Shown: positions 46,745 to 58,317 of the stretch, in pieces
Layout of the letters: each line of letters starts with the position of its first letter
Position numbering within the stretch: the first letter of the stretch is position 1
NCBI GenBank assembly: GCA_900618425.1
Contig: UZAN01040039.1
Location: 29,575-93,574, forward strand
Length of the DNA stretch: 64,000 bases
Source: Echinostoma caproni
Taxonomy: Eukaryota; Platyhelminthes; Trematoda; Plagiorchiida; Echinostomatidae
Direction: 5' to 3'
Made by a program: the position numbers and the translations under genes
Notes under the pieces: generated by a model
What the model was told of the DNA's origin: nothing
The model's database searches: none
What the model saw: the letters and a program-made list of their open reading frames with translations, nothing else

Positions 46745-49700
46745 AAGCGCTACTCAACTGCACCACACATTACATGTCAGTTGAAGGTGATGGTATGTGA
46801 ACGAAGTGTCTCTGCAGCAGACACCTCCTACAACATTCCTGACCTTGCTCAAGACGGGCAGTTACAGCAGATGGGTCGGGTACATGTAATTCATCTGTCA
46901 AGTTTGCGAATGCTATCTATTAAATTATGAATCAATCGCACAGCTTAAAGTCAGAAAAGGTTATTGAGGTACCCTTTAATGGAGCTGTTTCAATGACAAG
47001 CTTTTATAATCTTCTTTGGAACAAAGTTCTAATGAAGAGTTCTTCAATGTTCACTGGGGTACTTCTTTCAGATTCTTCATAATGACTTGCTCCGGAACTC
47101 TCTGCTCGTCTCAAAAGAGACAACTCTCCAAATAAATGCTCCCCAGAGCTCCCTCTGTTTCCTAAGCCCCAGACTAAGGAAGTGAGTCCCGTTCACGTTA
47201 GAGATTTGCCACCCCCTGGTAGATTTAATTGAGTTTTCCATCGTATAAGTGTGACTTACTTTAGATATTCCAGTTCACTAAACGAAAACTGAACATCAAG
47301 TTAAACACTCGGGCTAAAAAAACTACAGTGTTATTGACGAGACTGCTGCACATACATATTTTCTAATGAATTGTATCCAGTCACAGTTAGACAGTGAGAA
47401 CATATCAACGCACTTCATCACGTTGTGTTTGTTTGGATCAATTTCGGAATGTACAGGAGAAATGCACTCAATAGCAATACCGCCCCGTGTCACAATAGTA
47501 AGCAAGGTGTTTACGAGAAACGACAAACGTAAATATGTAAACTATCGACTGAGACCAGAATTGAATAATAATCCTGAATGGAGTTCACAAGAATAAGCCA
47601 TCTAACAGACACTGGTCACCGATCAGCTAACAACTACTACACGTTTGATGTGATCTACAGAGCAGTGGAAAATAAACCAAAATGTATCAGATTATAAAAT
47701 GGTAGAACCAGTCACAATAAAAAATCATGACCTCATTTCTATGCGTACAGGCCAAAATCTCTGCGCGGCTTCCGTTTCCTCGGTCACAAACCATGGAAAC
47801 AAACGAACCAATACTTGAATTTAGTCTTGTGAAGATCACAAGTCAGGCATGAAACGAGGTTAACAAAGTTTCTGATTACCTTAAAAATTTCGCAGTTAGA
47901 CCCTTTGCCCATCCCACCTCCGTGCCAACTCCCTGTATGAGCCCCAAAGCTTGAAAGCCAATCTTGTTTGATTCCCCATTATCAGTCAAAACAATCAGAT
48001 TTTTAATAAACGTCACTTCGAACTACTCTTGTACAATGAAATGTTTGTGAAAGCAATGTTGATCTTAAAGCCATTTTCATTTTTGAAGTTACAATGAGAT
48101 TTGGATGTGGATCTTCATATCCTTTGGTGAAAGAGACAACTGTGCAGCTATTTGTGTTGTATTTGAGAAAAACTTTCTCGGATTTTGAACGTAACATGTG
48201 TCAGATTTTACCATCGCATACAGTCACTAGTTCATTTCCTAAATCGCACACTCGGGAGGCGCTGAACGCGAGATTTCACTCTCATTAGAACGCATTAGTG
48301 TTATGCCCAGCATTGCTAAACCCCGGACACATTGTATAGAGGGTGTTTTGCTAACCCGCTCACTAACGGGCTGGTCAAAATAATTAATTCAAGTTTGCTT
48401 AGACATTGTTTTCAAGACTAGGCCATAGCAGGAATTTGCTCGAGGTTCATGCATTCTCTCTGAATTAAGCAGTGCTAAACAGCAATATTTCGACAAGTTC
48501 GAACAGCACGACGATGCGAAAGATCTCTCAGTGCTCAGAAGAACGTTGTTTTACGGACGACTTGTATGTGAACAAATCCCTCATATTTGGGGATTATTTC
48601 AGCTGGGAAAGGGTATATTGCGAAACTGAATGGTACATAATGCGAGATTTTCTGCATCAGCCCTGGCTAACTTAAATTTATGGTCTTTTGGGGTTTCAGA
48701 AACTATTTACTTGTAGTCCGTTGAGAACTTGGGGTAGGGCAGCCCCGAGGAAAAATGGTATGTTCGTTACAAGTTGAAACGAAGCCAGTCAGGGTTATAA
48801 AGTGAGAAAACTATAAGCCCTACACTGAATCAATAACTTATTTTTTCTGTTCCATGTAAACAGTTGTAGTTTGCATCGCTGGGTCAACCAACCAGAATTC
48901 ACGACAGCGATAATTGTCCATTGTGAGTTCCTGCATTGTATCACTTTTATTGAGCTTTTAAGGGGCTTGAATATGTGTGCACGGACTTTAGTCAGGGCTT
49001 ACGCTTTTGAGCAACCAAAACAGAATTCTGATAAAATCAATTAAATTTTTGCCAAAATTTTCATCAAGACGTCACCAACTATGATAAAACATTGTGCTGA
49101 ATAGAGATTCATTGAATTTTAATAGGACAATGTTCGGCTGATTGAAAGCCACTAAGCAGCTCGCTTTTCATGCTTAGGACAAGTAATTGGAAAGATTGAC
49201 AGGTGATGAGTGAATTGCTCCTGAAATAACGTCACCCTGTCCAAGCTCCGTCTCATTTTCCTTGTATTTACACAGGCAGCCTGTCTGTTCTATTTTATTT
49301 ATCTGTCAAATATGTTCTTTTTTCTTTTTCATCACACAGCCATCAAAAAGAGAGACAAGCAATCTCAATTAGTTCAAGTGCAGATTGCTTTAAAAAGGCA
49401 ATTTAAATTATAATTAAAATGCAGGGGTGCGGGGGATTTGAAACGCTGAATTCCGTCTCGTCCAGGTCAACCCGAAGGAAAAAAGACGCAGGTTGCAAGG
49501 TGCAAATGTTTCATTTGAGTAGCTTGTACGTCGCATAAAATATGCCCTATTAGATCGATCACGGTAAAACGGAATCAAAGCCTAAAGTGTACTGAAGGGG
49601 GAAACAGGTATTTGAAAGTACTGTTGTGTTCTGGGCCAGTATCTTTTGCCAATAGAGTGACAGCTTATGAAACAAGCTGGACAAGTCTTCACCAAAAAAG

Positions 49701-49754
49701 TAGAAGCTTTAGGATTGGATTACGCAATAATACGGTACATTTCGAGTTTGGCGG
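46745..49754. other. No recognised gene
   Basis: An ORF at 48472-48675 has a mixed peptide (EERCFTDDLYVNKSLIFGDY) but no splice support. Otherwise nothing beyond short AT-rich tracts. Confidence 0.4.
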
Positions 49755-49850
49755 AGCCAAAGTTAAAGTCAAAGTTTGAAAATGAGATATACTTACAAGC
49801 TGTTGCTTTTCTTGTCATGTGTTGCTAGGATATGTTCCATGATCCCCAGA
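49755..49850 (-). mobile_element. CR1-like LINE, 3' tip only
   Basis: The plus strand reads AAAGTTAAAGTCAAAGTTT then ATACTTACAAGCTGTTGCTT, matching the 3' end of the LINE at 52430 (AAAGTCAAAGTTTTATTATG, AACTTACAAGCTCATGC). On the minus strand the TTTGAC repeats form the 3' tail. It is truncated to under 100 bp, as non-LTR insertions often are. Confidence 0.7.
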
Positions 49851-52424
49851 ACTGGGTTTTCTTGCATGGATATGTGTTATGTGGCGATTAAAGTACAGAA
49901 ATGAAATGCATCCACCTCGCAACTCTCCATGTTCTGGTCCATGTGTACAGAAATAATGAAACATGTTTCACGTCCAAATATGTATTAGATTCAGAAAAAG
50001 CAGTGGTACCAGTCATAGAAACAACGTGTTCTACTGCTCCTGGGAAATCGATTTTCTTACCAAATAAATATCATCAAACTGGGACGGAATCGATAAACGA
50101 AAACACTCGAATCTGATGCAAAGCCATCTCAAAAAATAACCAAATTCACCTGGTGCAGCCAGTAAAATTAGTGATTGTCAATGAAAAATTGCATTGATTG
50201 AGAACTAGTATCGGGGGCGATATGAATGTCGACACGAAAAATATGAATGAAAAATCGGACTGGAGGGGCAGGGATTACAATGGCAAACGACACAATCGAT
50301 GAATTCACTCGTGAGAGTGACCCTCCAAGTTGATTGTTGTTCCACTTGGTCCGAATCGATTTGGAATGTTCACGAGGTGATCAACTGCGGAAGGTGCTGA
50401 ACTGAACTCATTCATCATTTTGATCAGTAGTTAGTATTTTTCTTTAATTAAGTTTATTTTGAAAATACTGGTTGATGGACATCAATTTGTTTGCGGTACA
50501 GAGAATAAAAAGGTCTGGTGAAACTAAGTTTCCTGTGGGAGTTTCTATATTCCTTAAATTGTTCACCGGAATATTGACTTAGATGTACATTGGGCCCTCC
50601 TTAAACGGTTAGTAACGATTTTGCAGAAAAATAAGAACGACAAATTAATTTCCAATCATGCGCGAATGAGTACGGTTTTTCCCACAGGGTTTCTCTAACA
50701 ATCACCGAAATCGAGTTTTGGGATGTTCCCGAATCCGCTTGTTCTTTCGTCCCAGCACTTGGTTTACATATTTGATATAAAGAAGGTACACACAGAGTCA
50801 AAAAGCAATTGTCTTCCTTAAATTGGTGGACTGAGTTTAGTGTCCCGAAAACTATGATCCGCTCCGGAGACCCCTCAGAATAATCCGATTGCGAACGCAG
50901 AATAAAACAATGATGTATTTAGATCGGTTAAATGTCCAACTGAGAAGAAATATCGTTTTGACCAGTCAACCGAGCCCAGCGGGATTCTACGCGTTTCTAA
51001 TCGACCTGTGTTATAGTTTGCCGAAGCGATAGTAATACACCGACCGCAACGCAAACTGTTGAAAACGAAAGAATTGTTGTCCTTTTTGGTAGTGCTCAGA
51101 CTGCGAAAAATTTTACCGGCAATTAGATGTTCCTTTCTGTCGTATTATTCTTTATGATCTGGAGTGTGCACCTGAGGAGATACAGAGAGAAACATCTGAA
51201 TGTAAATTACGCAATTCTATTGTGATATGCTCTCTTTTCAAGTTCAATTTGGTAAAAGTTATTTTGACAAATATTGAGTTACAATTAAAAATAAGCCTGA
51301 CAGATGGATTGAAATTACACATGTTTGAATGAAGGAAATGGAAACAATCTACTATAATCACCAAGAACTCGTACGACTAAATTAAAATGCCTAGCTCCCT
51401 CATTTGCTCACAGTCACTAACGTGAGACAAAATCAAATCGCAAAATCAATTTTTATTCCTTTTTCTACTCTTGTTTGTTCTAAGCTACCTGGTTGTAACT
51501 CTAGTCGAAACCCAGCGCAGAGAATATGAGATATAACTATCTTAATTGTTTTCTCCATGTTCATACGCTGTGCCCCTTTGATGTATCACTTTTGGCCTCT
51601 TGTAGCGTGGGTCAAGAACCATAAACGGAACAGAGTACGGTTGGTAAGATGTTGCAATTAGGATTTAATTGTATATTAGCCTCTCACTGAATCTGTTGAT
51701 TCATGCAGTTTTGTTTCCAGGTCTATTGTTAACACTGCCACCAGAGAACCTGTCTATCTTTGGTTCTTTGCCTACCCATATTAATGACGTATCGTCTCGC
51801 GTCGTGGAGAATACGTACCAGTAAATATCCCACTGCGCATTGGTATCAACTACACTCAGTTACGCGAACACACACACAGTGAGACAAAGTCAACATGTGC
51901 ATCAATCAGTGAAGCCCACCGAACAGGATCACTGCGTCAACTATCGCCCAGCATTAGGTGAGGATATTACCAAACTGAGTTGTTCCACGAACGCATTACA
52001 TTGAATTCAATGCGATGAGCTGATTTGTCCATTATATCAATCAGTAAACCATCAGTGATATTTCATCGGCTGGCTATATGCCCAAATGAGAGAACAGACA
52101 CGCCCATTTGGTGATCGTGCATTTAGTTCGGAAGGCAGTAGGCACGCTCCATGATGCACCTTCCAGGTAGCCCACCAAAAGACTGGAATTTTGACCGATC
52201 TAGTAGACCAAAGTGTAAGTGATCGGGTATGCTGAATACTGGAAAGCGACCCGATGGCCCATAATGTTATCGATTAGTCATTGTAGAACCGGACAATCAT
52301 TGTTTGACACTGGTGATATTCTTTTGCATAACTTTCTGAATAAAATTAACTGAATCCACAGTTCGTCTTGGTTCTACCGTATCGTGTGTTACTCAGTGGG
52401 TTTTTATTCCGATTCAAAGTCAAA
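49851..52424. other. No recognised gene
   Basis: ORFs of 60-71 codons only (for example 49901-50116). No repeats or RNA genes recognised. Confidence 0.4.
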
Positions 52425-53335
52425 GTCAAAGTTTTATTATGGGAATAACTTACAAGCTCATGCTTCTCTTGTCCCCATAGGCTATTTACACCGATGAATC
52501 GTTACACGTCAAAAAAGGAGTCGTATAGAGTTTCGGGTAGGAGATAATAGAGAATGTAGGGTACACTGAATTTGCGTTTGCCTTTAGGGGTGTACGAACG
52601 TGAGGTGTGCCAAGGTTTCGTCAAGTCTGTGTTTGCAAGATTCAATAGTGGGTGCACAAACGACATGAAATGGAAGGGCGTTCCAAGATCTGCATACTCT
52701 GACTGTAAAAGACTGATGCCGGCATTTCAGTCGACACTTGGGAATCAGTAGTTTGAAACGGTGTCCCCTAAGGTGTATATTTTTCGATAGTATGAGCAGC
52801 GATCGACACGGATGGTTTGGGTTTTGCAGTATTTCATACGTCAAAATCAAGTCCCTTCGAGTTCGGCGGTACTGAGCAGAATATAGTCCCGAAGATTGCA
52901 GTCTCTCCTCATATGTCAGGTAATGCAATCCCTTGACTATCTTGGTGGCCATCCCTTGTGGACGCTGAGAGCAAACGGGGGAATAGTGATGATTCAAACC
53001 GACCAAAGACTCGCTGAAGTAAGTCGACATTCTTCATAGCAGCAGACGCAACCTTAGCACAGTTGTTGGAGCAGCTTAAATCCTCTTGAACAACAATACC
53101 TAAGTCCTTTTCACTAGAAGTATGTGGTAGCTGCTGGTCCCTGAAGAAATACGAGAATTTCCGCTTGTGGCGTAGGGATAGGACTTTGCATTTAGAAACA
53201 TTAAATTCAATGTCGTTTTCCTTAGACCATTGATAAGCCGCGTTGAGTGATTCCTGAAGTGTTAGAGATCCCTTTGGTTCAGTTAACGTGTTCCAGATTT
53301 TGGAGGATGTGGAAGATGATGCAACTGGTGGGGTA
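52425..53335 (-). pseudogene. CR1/Jockey-like LINE: 3' part of reverse transcriptase ORF and 3' tail
   Basis: Read on the minus strand. Positions 53335-53040 encode the region after the YADD box (SLTLQESLNAAYQWSKENDI, EFNVSKCKVLSL, then SSEKDLGIVVQEDLSCSNNC). After a frameshift near 53030, an intact 148-codon frame to 52584 gives the family's C-terminal domain, including RRTRRDLILTYEIL, RGHRFKLLIP and RVCRSWNALPFHVVCAPTIE. A short 3' UTR follows, ending in TTTGAC repeats (52440-52425). Upstream endonuclease and RT catalytic motifs are absent, so the copy is 5'-truncated. The element would move by target-primed reverse transcription. Sister 3' ends lie at 49755, 56030 and 62405. Confidence 0.88.
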
Positions 53336-53956
53336 GTTATAAACCTTCAACCTGTGGTGCTGCGAAGACGTTGGAATAATGAATTTTCAGCATTTCCGCT
53401 GCTCCCATTGGAGTGGCTGCAACTCTTTTAGCGCTATTTAGTACCGGTATACCAAACCGAGACCGATTTCGGGCTATCTGATTACAATTACTATTCCGAG
53501 TACAACAATCAATCACTAATGTTTCATTTTACCTAACTAACTAAGGTCAGAATGATTTACAGCGACTGGTTCATATGCCCTTGTAGCAACCTTTTGTGTT
53601 ATTAGAGTTATAAACTCAGGTCGTCATTGTAATCTCGAAAATGACGCCGTCAAAAGCTTACTTCGACCCTTATGCCAATTAAATCAAAATTTAACAAAAT
53701 TAGCTTTTAGTTTAAGATGAGTCATTAAAGCATCATGTAGTATTTCCAGTCAAAACCCAATCAATATCTTACGTTTGTGTAGAGTTCATGTTATAGCAAC
53801 GGGTGGGATTGGCTGTTTCCGTAATCAATCAATGCAATACTGTTTTGTGACGTGTAAGTGAATTACATATGATGTGAACTGACACACGTGACCCGTTGTT
53901 TTTTCACTTCGTTCTTCGGTAAGTCAGACTGATCGATCGGGCCAAGTGCGGTTTGA
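53336..53956. other. No recognised gene
   Basis: Flank of the truncated LINE; nothing recognised. Confidence 0.4.
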
Positions 53957-54196
53957 TACAAACGAAGAAACAGTAATGCAGATCAACGCGTATTGACTAT
54001 TTATCTAGCTAGTTTTGTAAAACCCCATTGTTGGCATTGGCACACAATTAAAAAGTTCTGGTACAAGACAGAAAAGGGTCTGTTTCCAATCGATACCTGG
54101 AAACAGTTCGATGAAGGTTTTATTCTCTTGGCGGAAGGTATAACTTGGTATTTAAATGATTCATTATTGTCAGAGTTCATGAAATTAGTGAACTAA
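53957..54196 (+). CDS. Candidate exon, Trp/Phe-rich unknown
   Basis: 79 codons open after a TGA at 53954 and end TAA. The peptide looks like folded protein: VKPHCWHWHTIKKFWYKTEK, then LFPIDTWKQFDEGFILLAEG and NDSLLSEFMKLVN. Codons are varied and there is no repeat DNA. There is no ATG near the start, consistent with an internal or terminal exon, but the acceptor is not obvious. No family is recognised. Confidence 0.3.
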   Translation, partial: YKRRNSNADQRVLTIYLASFVKPHCWHWHTIKKFWYKTEKGLFPIDTWKQFDEGFILLAEGITWYLNDSLLSEFMKLVN

Positions 54197-55429
54197 ATCC
54201 CTGACAATTTCTAGACAAAACAGTCACATGTCCATAACCCATCGTAGCAAGATAAGGGTATAATTACTTTCAGACAGTTGAACCGTATTATCTCAATACA
54301 TTTAAAACAACCATCCAGGGTGCATACAGGAAAGTTTATTTCAACCGTTCAATGCATGAATATTAACTTACAGTTCGAATTAACCTATCCCGGATATATT
54401 GCTGTTATCGAATTCACTCTCCAGGCCAGGGCTTTCGTACACAAGATTCAGAAACCTGTTTCGGAGAAGTGACATCAAGTAGAAGTTGATAACTTTACCG
54501 TCCTAAGCCTTGAACCATTTCCCCCCGCTCTCCAATTCAGATCTGAATCCATTATTTACCGTAGCACATGCACAGCGCACTTGAATAACGTTTATTCACT
54601 GCAATCCACATCGGAATACCTGGCAATCATACTCCATTATTCTTACCTAAAATTGGTTACCGATTTGACGTGCCCAACAATCTGATTTGTTCCGACGCGG
54701 TTGTATTATATCTGTGAGATTATTTATTGAATCCTTAGTTTGGTTTCTGGACTCAACCTACCCGTAGAAACGCCCGACAAAATGGAAGTCACGTCACAGT
54801 GTTTCTCATGTCATGCACTTAACTCTAGTCAATCACATGGCACCATGAAAATGGGTAAGTAACGCAGTATCTTCTAGCTTGTAGCTCAGTTGACAGCACG
54901 GTAAAATTATTGCCTCCTAAATTTACACAATTTGGAAATATACATTGGTTGCAATTCATGAGGGGTGGGATTAGTGTATGAAGGCAAGAAATCCCAGTTA
55001 CTGTACTTGCGTATCAGTTCCGTCCAGTTTTTACAACCATTAAACATACACTTGTGTGCATCTGTTTTGGTTTCTGACTGACGAATGCCCATTTAGATGG
55101 TGGGGTGAAGGGAAGATTGGAATATTCGAATCAGTATCTAAGTGAAAATGGAAAATTCGTTAAGACTGAAGTTGCAGAGATATTGACAAGACGAACGAGC
55201 GTCGCTATTCACGATAGCCTTATCATTCAGTCTCTCGCTGGTCCGGATGTCCCTCTCCGGAAACATTAACGTGAATTATGTGAGCAAATCACGTAGCAAC
55301 ATTTTACAATTATAAAATACAAAACGAACTCCGAACACTAGCACTCAAAACGACAAGAAATGCTTGCATTTTACCTAAATCCTAACTTAGCAGTATGGAA
55401 TCATTAGCGCACTCCAGATCAGACAGAAA
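54197..55429. other. No recognised gene; weak tRNA-like box
   Basis: At 54,890 TAGCTCAGTTGACAGC resembles a pol III A box, without a B box. ORFs 54278-54472 and 54907-55092 are of chance length. Confidence 0.4.
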
Positions 55430-57240
55430 ATCGATACAACTTTTCTCGTACGAGATCAGGACTGTTGCCACAATCATATCTATAACCAAAAGGAGAGGGC
55501 AGCCTTGAAGAAAATACTTTCTGTGGTGAACTGGAAGAAAAAAGTGTCGCAAGCTCGAACTCGGCTTCGGCTATTATTATAAAGAGATCGCAAAATTGAA
55601 ATAATTTTCTCGAGCCCACTCTTCAACGACAAACAGCGCCAGAGTGTAAAGTGATCAACTCAGTTGAAAGCCACTTTCAGATCGAGGGAGAAATGAATGG
55701 GGAGTCTATGAAAAGAGTGTCTGTGTTCTAGAGTTTGGCATAGAGTGAAAATGTGGTCGATACAAACTGGACCAGGTATAAAACCAGCCTGATTCTCGCA
55801 CGTCCGCCGTTTACGTACGGTTAACTAAATTGACAGGGGATCGGAGAGTTATACTTCATTTGGCTTTTTGCGATTATTTATCAGGCGTAGAGAGAAAAAG
55901 TCTCGTAAGAAAGCCTGGTCCGTGTCCACGGGTGTTGACTAGTGACAGCGCTGATTTTCGATGGATGTTGGCCAGCGGCAGTTGATGGTTGATTTAGGTT
56001 CATCTCTGTAAAGAGCCTGGAAGTTTCCAAACCAATGTGTAAACACCCTATGGGATTTGTAAAAGCAAAGTTTTTGTAAGTTATATCCCATAATAAAAAT
56101 TTGAATTTGGGGTGTCATTTCTTTTACGAGAATGCGGCGCTCGATAGAAAAACTATGTGATCCGCACAGAGCTGAATTAGGCTATCTCCGCTATCTATCG
56201 GTTTGTCTTGGAATGCATGCGGGTCGCCTAAGTTTCATTCTGAATCGCTCAGGTTTCCGACTTGAGCATTGACATCTCCAGCGACTGTTCCGATGTACGT
56301 TGACCGAGCACACTTGGGCACTTGAGAAAGATCCTTGTAGAATTCAGATGTAGTTTCGGGTGCACTTCAATCGATAGTTGCATACATGGAAATGACAAAT
56401 AAGCGCCGTCACTTCATTCTACAACTGTTGATTTGTACTGAACCGTGGAGACGTACAGTTCACAATGGGCTTGGAACCCAGTAGAACAGTGAGCCTACAG
56501 CCTTATCACTTAGGGCAATTCCGACATCAGCAACACCACGAGCTTCAGATACCGAATTGTCCGATACATGTAGAGTGAAGCATGAGGATGAGGTTAAATA
56601 TGAAGGACTCAAGTTCGGTCTTGCATGCGCGTTTCAGAGACATAGGATCCGTTCAAATTGAAAATTACAGGGTTTCTACCCGAGGCAACTTGTTAACCAA
56701 TCTGAAATAGTGTGTGAAAATTGAATGCAGTCAATTGAAAGAGAGAGTTTAGTTTATCAATGCTATCACTTTGGATTGTTTCACCTTACTCCTTAAACGC
56801 CATGATTGACGTAGACAGGAGGTATCTCCTACGATTTGCTAGTGGGGGAGAACCGCACAGAGAAGAAATAGGGTTTGCCAAATGGGAGCCTCAGACTTTA
56901 GAGCACGACATACCTCACGGTAGCACATAACCGACGAAGGGGTTTAACTTTGAGAAACCTAACCGCAACCTTCAACTCTCAATTCTGACACAAGACAGTA
57001 GGACGTAGATTCAAGATGGGGCATAACTAGAGCTTCTAGAGACCTGTCACGTAAGGCCCTCTGGTTTCGGTTCAGAATGATGTGCGCTAGTGCGTTGGTT
57101 ATCGGTCCGCTGTTGGGGATTAGTCCTTGGTTACATATATTAAAGGAGACAGGAGCAGCATGGACGGGACAACACCTTTCTGTCTGGGAGCTGCACAGCT
57201 TGAACTGGCGGTAGCTGTCCAATGAAGTGTGAAAACTTCT
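55430..57240 (-). pseudogene. RTE-type non-LTR retrotransposon remnant (5' end, endonuclease, RT start)
   Basis: The minus strand reads in order. 57240-56560: 5' region and N-terminus. 56560-56250: apurinic-type endonuclease, with SEARGVADVGIALSDKAVGS, then TSEFYKDLSQVPKCARSTYI and GTVAGDVNAQVGNLSDSE, where D-x-N fits the catalytic motif. 56230-56115: DSGDSLIQLCADHIVFLSSA. About 56,000-55,890: the endonuclease end, including the STPVDTDQAFLR segment that fits the family's S-x-x-S-D-H-A-L. 55805-55430: reverse transcriptase with ENQAGFIPGPVCIDHIFTLC and SLDLKVAFN, where the first catalytic Asp sits. The residues normally between endonuclease and this RT segment (several hundred) are missing, an internal deletion. 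Multiple stops and frameshifts. A small LINE 3' tip is nested at 56030-56115. Confidence 0.85.
56030..56115 (+). mobile_element. CR1-like LINE 3' tip nested in the RTE remnant
   Basis: Plus strand 56032-56113 (CCAATGTGTAAACACCCTAT ... TAAGTTATATCCCATAATAA) is the reverse complement of the 3' end found at 52430-52510 (TTATTATGGGAATAACTTAC, ATAGGCTATTTACACC). It interrupts the RTE endonuclease between KPIDSGDSL-IQLC...AAFS and the NCRWPTSIE segment. Orientation is opposite to the other three LINE ends. A clean target duplication was not identified. Confidence 0.65.
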
Positions 57241-58080
57241 CCCAGTACCAAAAGGAGGCCCCAGTTATATCCCCCCTAAAACCATCTGGCGGGATTTTTG
57301 ACCGATAAACTACTTTTTGTGTTTATTTGCTGGAGTGACCTCTCCAGAGGGAGGGGGGAATTATTAGTTAAACGAAGCCATTAGGTGCCAAATTAGTTGG
57401 CTTTGTGAGACAGAGCTTTTTCTGGCTTCTAACCAATAATCTTTCAGGCATGATTAGATCTGCGGCTATGGAAAGCCATTCCGTGTAACCCGCAGTGTCA
57501 TGGAGGCATACAAGTTATCATACCACGTCAAGGCGCAGTATGGTTTGAAGCGAACAACCTGAGGATAAATAAAAATGTAGTCTCAGGAAGAAAGAGAATT
57601 CTGTAACAGAAGTTCAACATAGTATCTACTGTTGAGCGTGGGCTACCTATTCTTCATCCAGAGTGCATTCTGAAACTCGGATTCTGACGAACAGCCATTG
57701 AAATATTCGAATCATTTTGGTCAAACAACATGCAAACTATTTGCCAAAGTCGTCTACAAATGCCTGCCAGTTGTGGGGTCAATCCATTAATAAAAGAATT
57801 TTTGAGTTTTCTGTCTTTGAATCACTTGGTTGTGTAGGTAAGGCACAGCTTGCGGAATTCAGTTTTCATAATGAACGTATACTTTTGTGTCATCAACTGA
57901 TTTTTCCGGATATCAAATGTTCGAATCCCTCTGCAACCGTCGATGTGTTTCCCTAACACCGATGGTTGGCCACATATTTCTTTTTATTATGTTCTCCGAT
58001 TCAAAGAAAATATGATGTTTCTCTTCCGTTTTCATGTTATGTGCAGAGGATGCAAAACAGAAACAACCGAGAACCCCTGA
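57241..58080. other. No recognised gene; G-rich patch
   Basis: 57,347-57,358 is a GAGGGAGGGGGG patch. An ORF at 57717-57956 is of chance length. A possible acceptor GTTATGTGCAG lies at 58,046. Confidence 0.4.
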
Positions 58081-58317
58081 ACGAATGAGAGGCGAACACG
58101 AAAAGGTGAATTAAATATAAAAAAAATCAGGTTACCAAGGGATAAAACGATCAAACTTTTAGAGGAAAAACTTGTTTTACTCAAGGAGAATATGATATCC
58201 ACAATAATTTTGAAAGAAACGGAAATACACAGTGAAATCGGGCTTTGTACAGGACATTGCACCTATGAGAACGAATTGCTGTGGACCAAGAAGGAAGTGG
58301 AAATCACAGGCGGATAA
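58081..58317 (+). CDS. Candidate terminal exon, charged coiled-coil-like
   Basis: 78 codons open after TGA and end TAA. The peptide is highly charged with heptad-like leucines: RLPRDKTIKLLEEKLVLLKE, then ILKETEIHSEIGLC and ENELLWTKKEVEITGG. The reverse strand is open too, but gives only the hydrophobic mirror of the charged frame. The upstream junction is unclear: an acceptor at 58,046 feeds a different frame (DAKQKQPRTPERMRGEHEKV). No family is recognised; possibly two exons in different frames or a decayed gene. Confidence 0.3.
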   Translation, partial: TNERRTRKGELNIKKIRLPRDKTIKLLEEKLVLLKENMISTIILKETEIHSEIGLCTGHCTYENELLWTKKEVEITGG

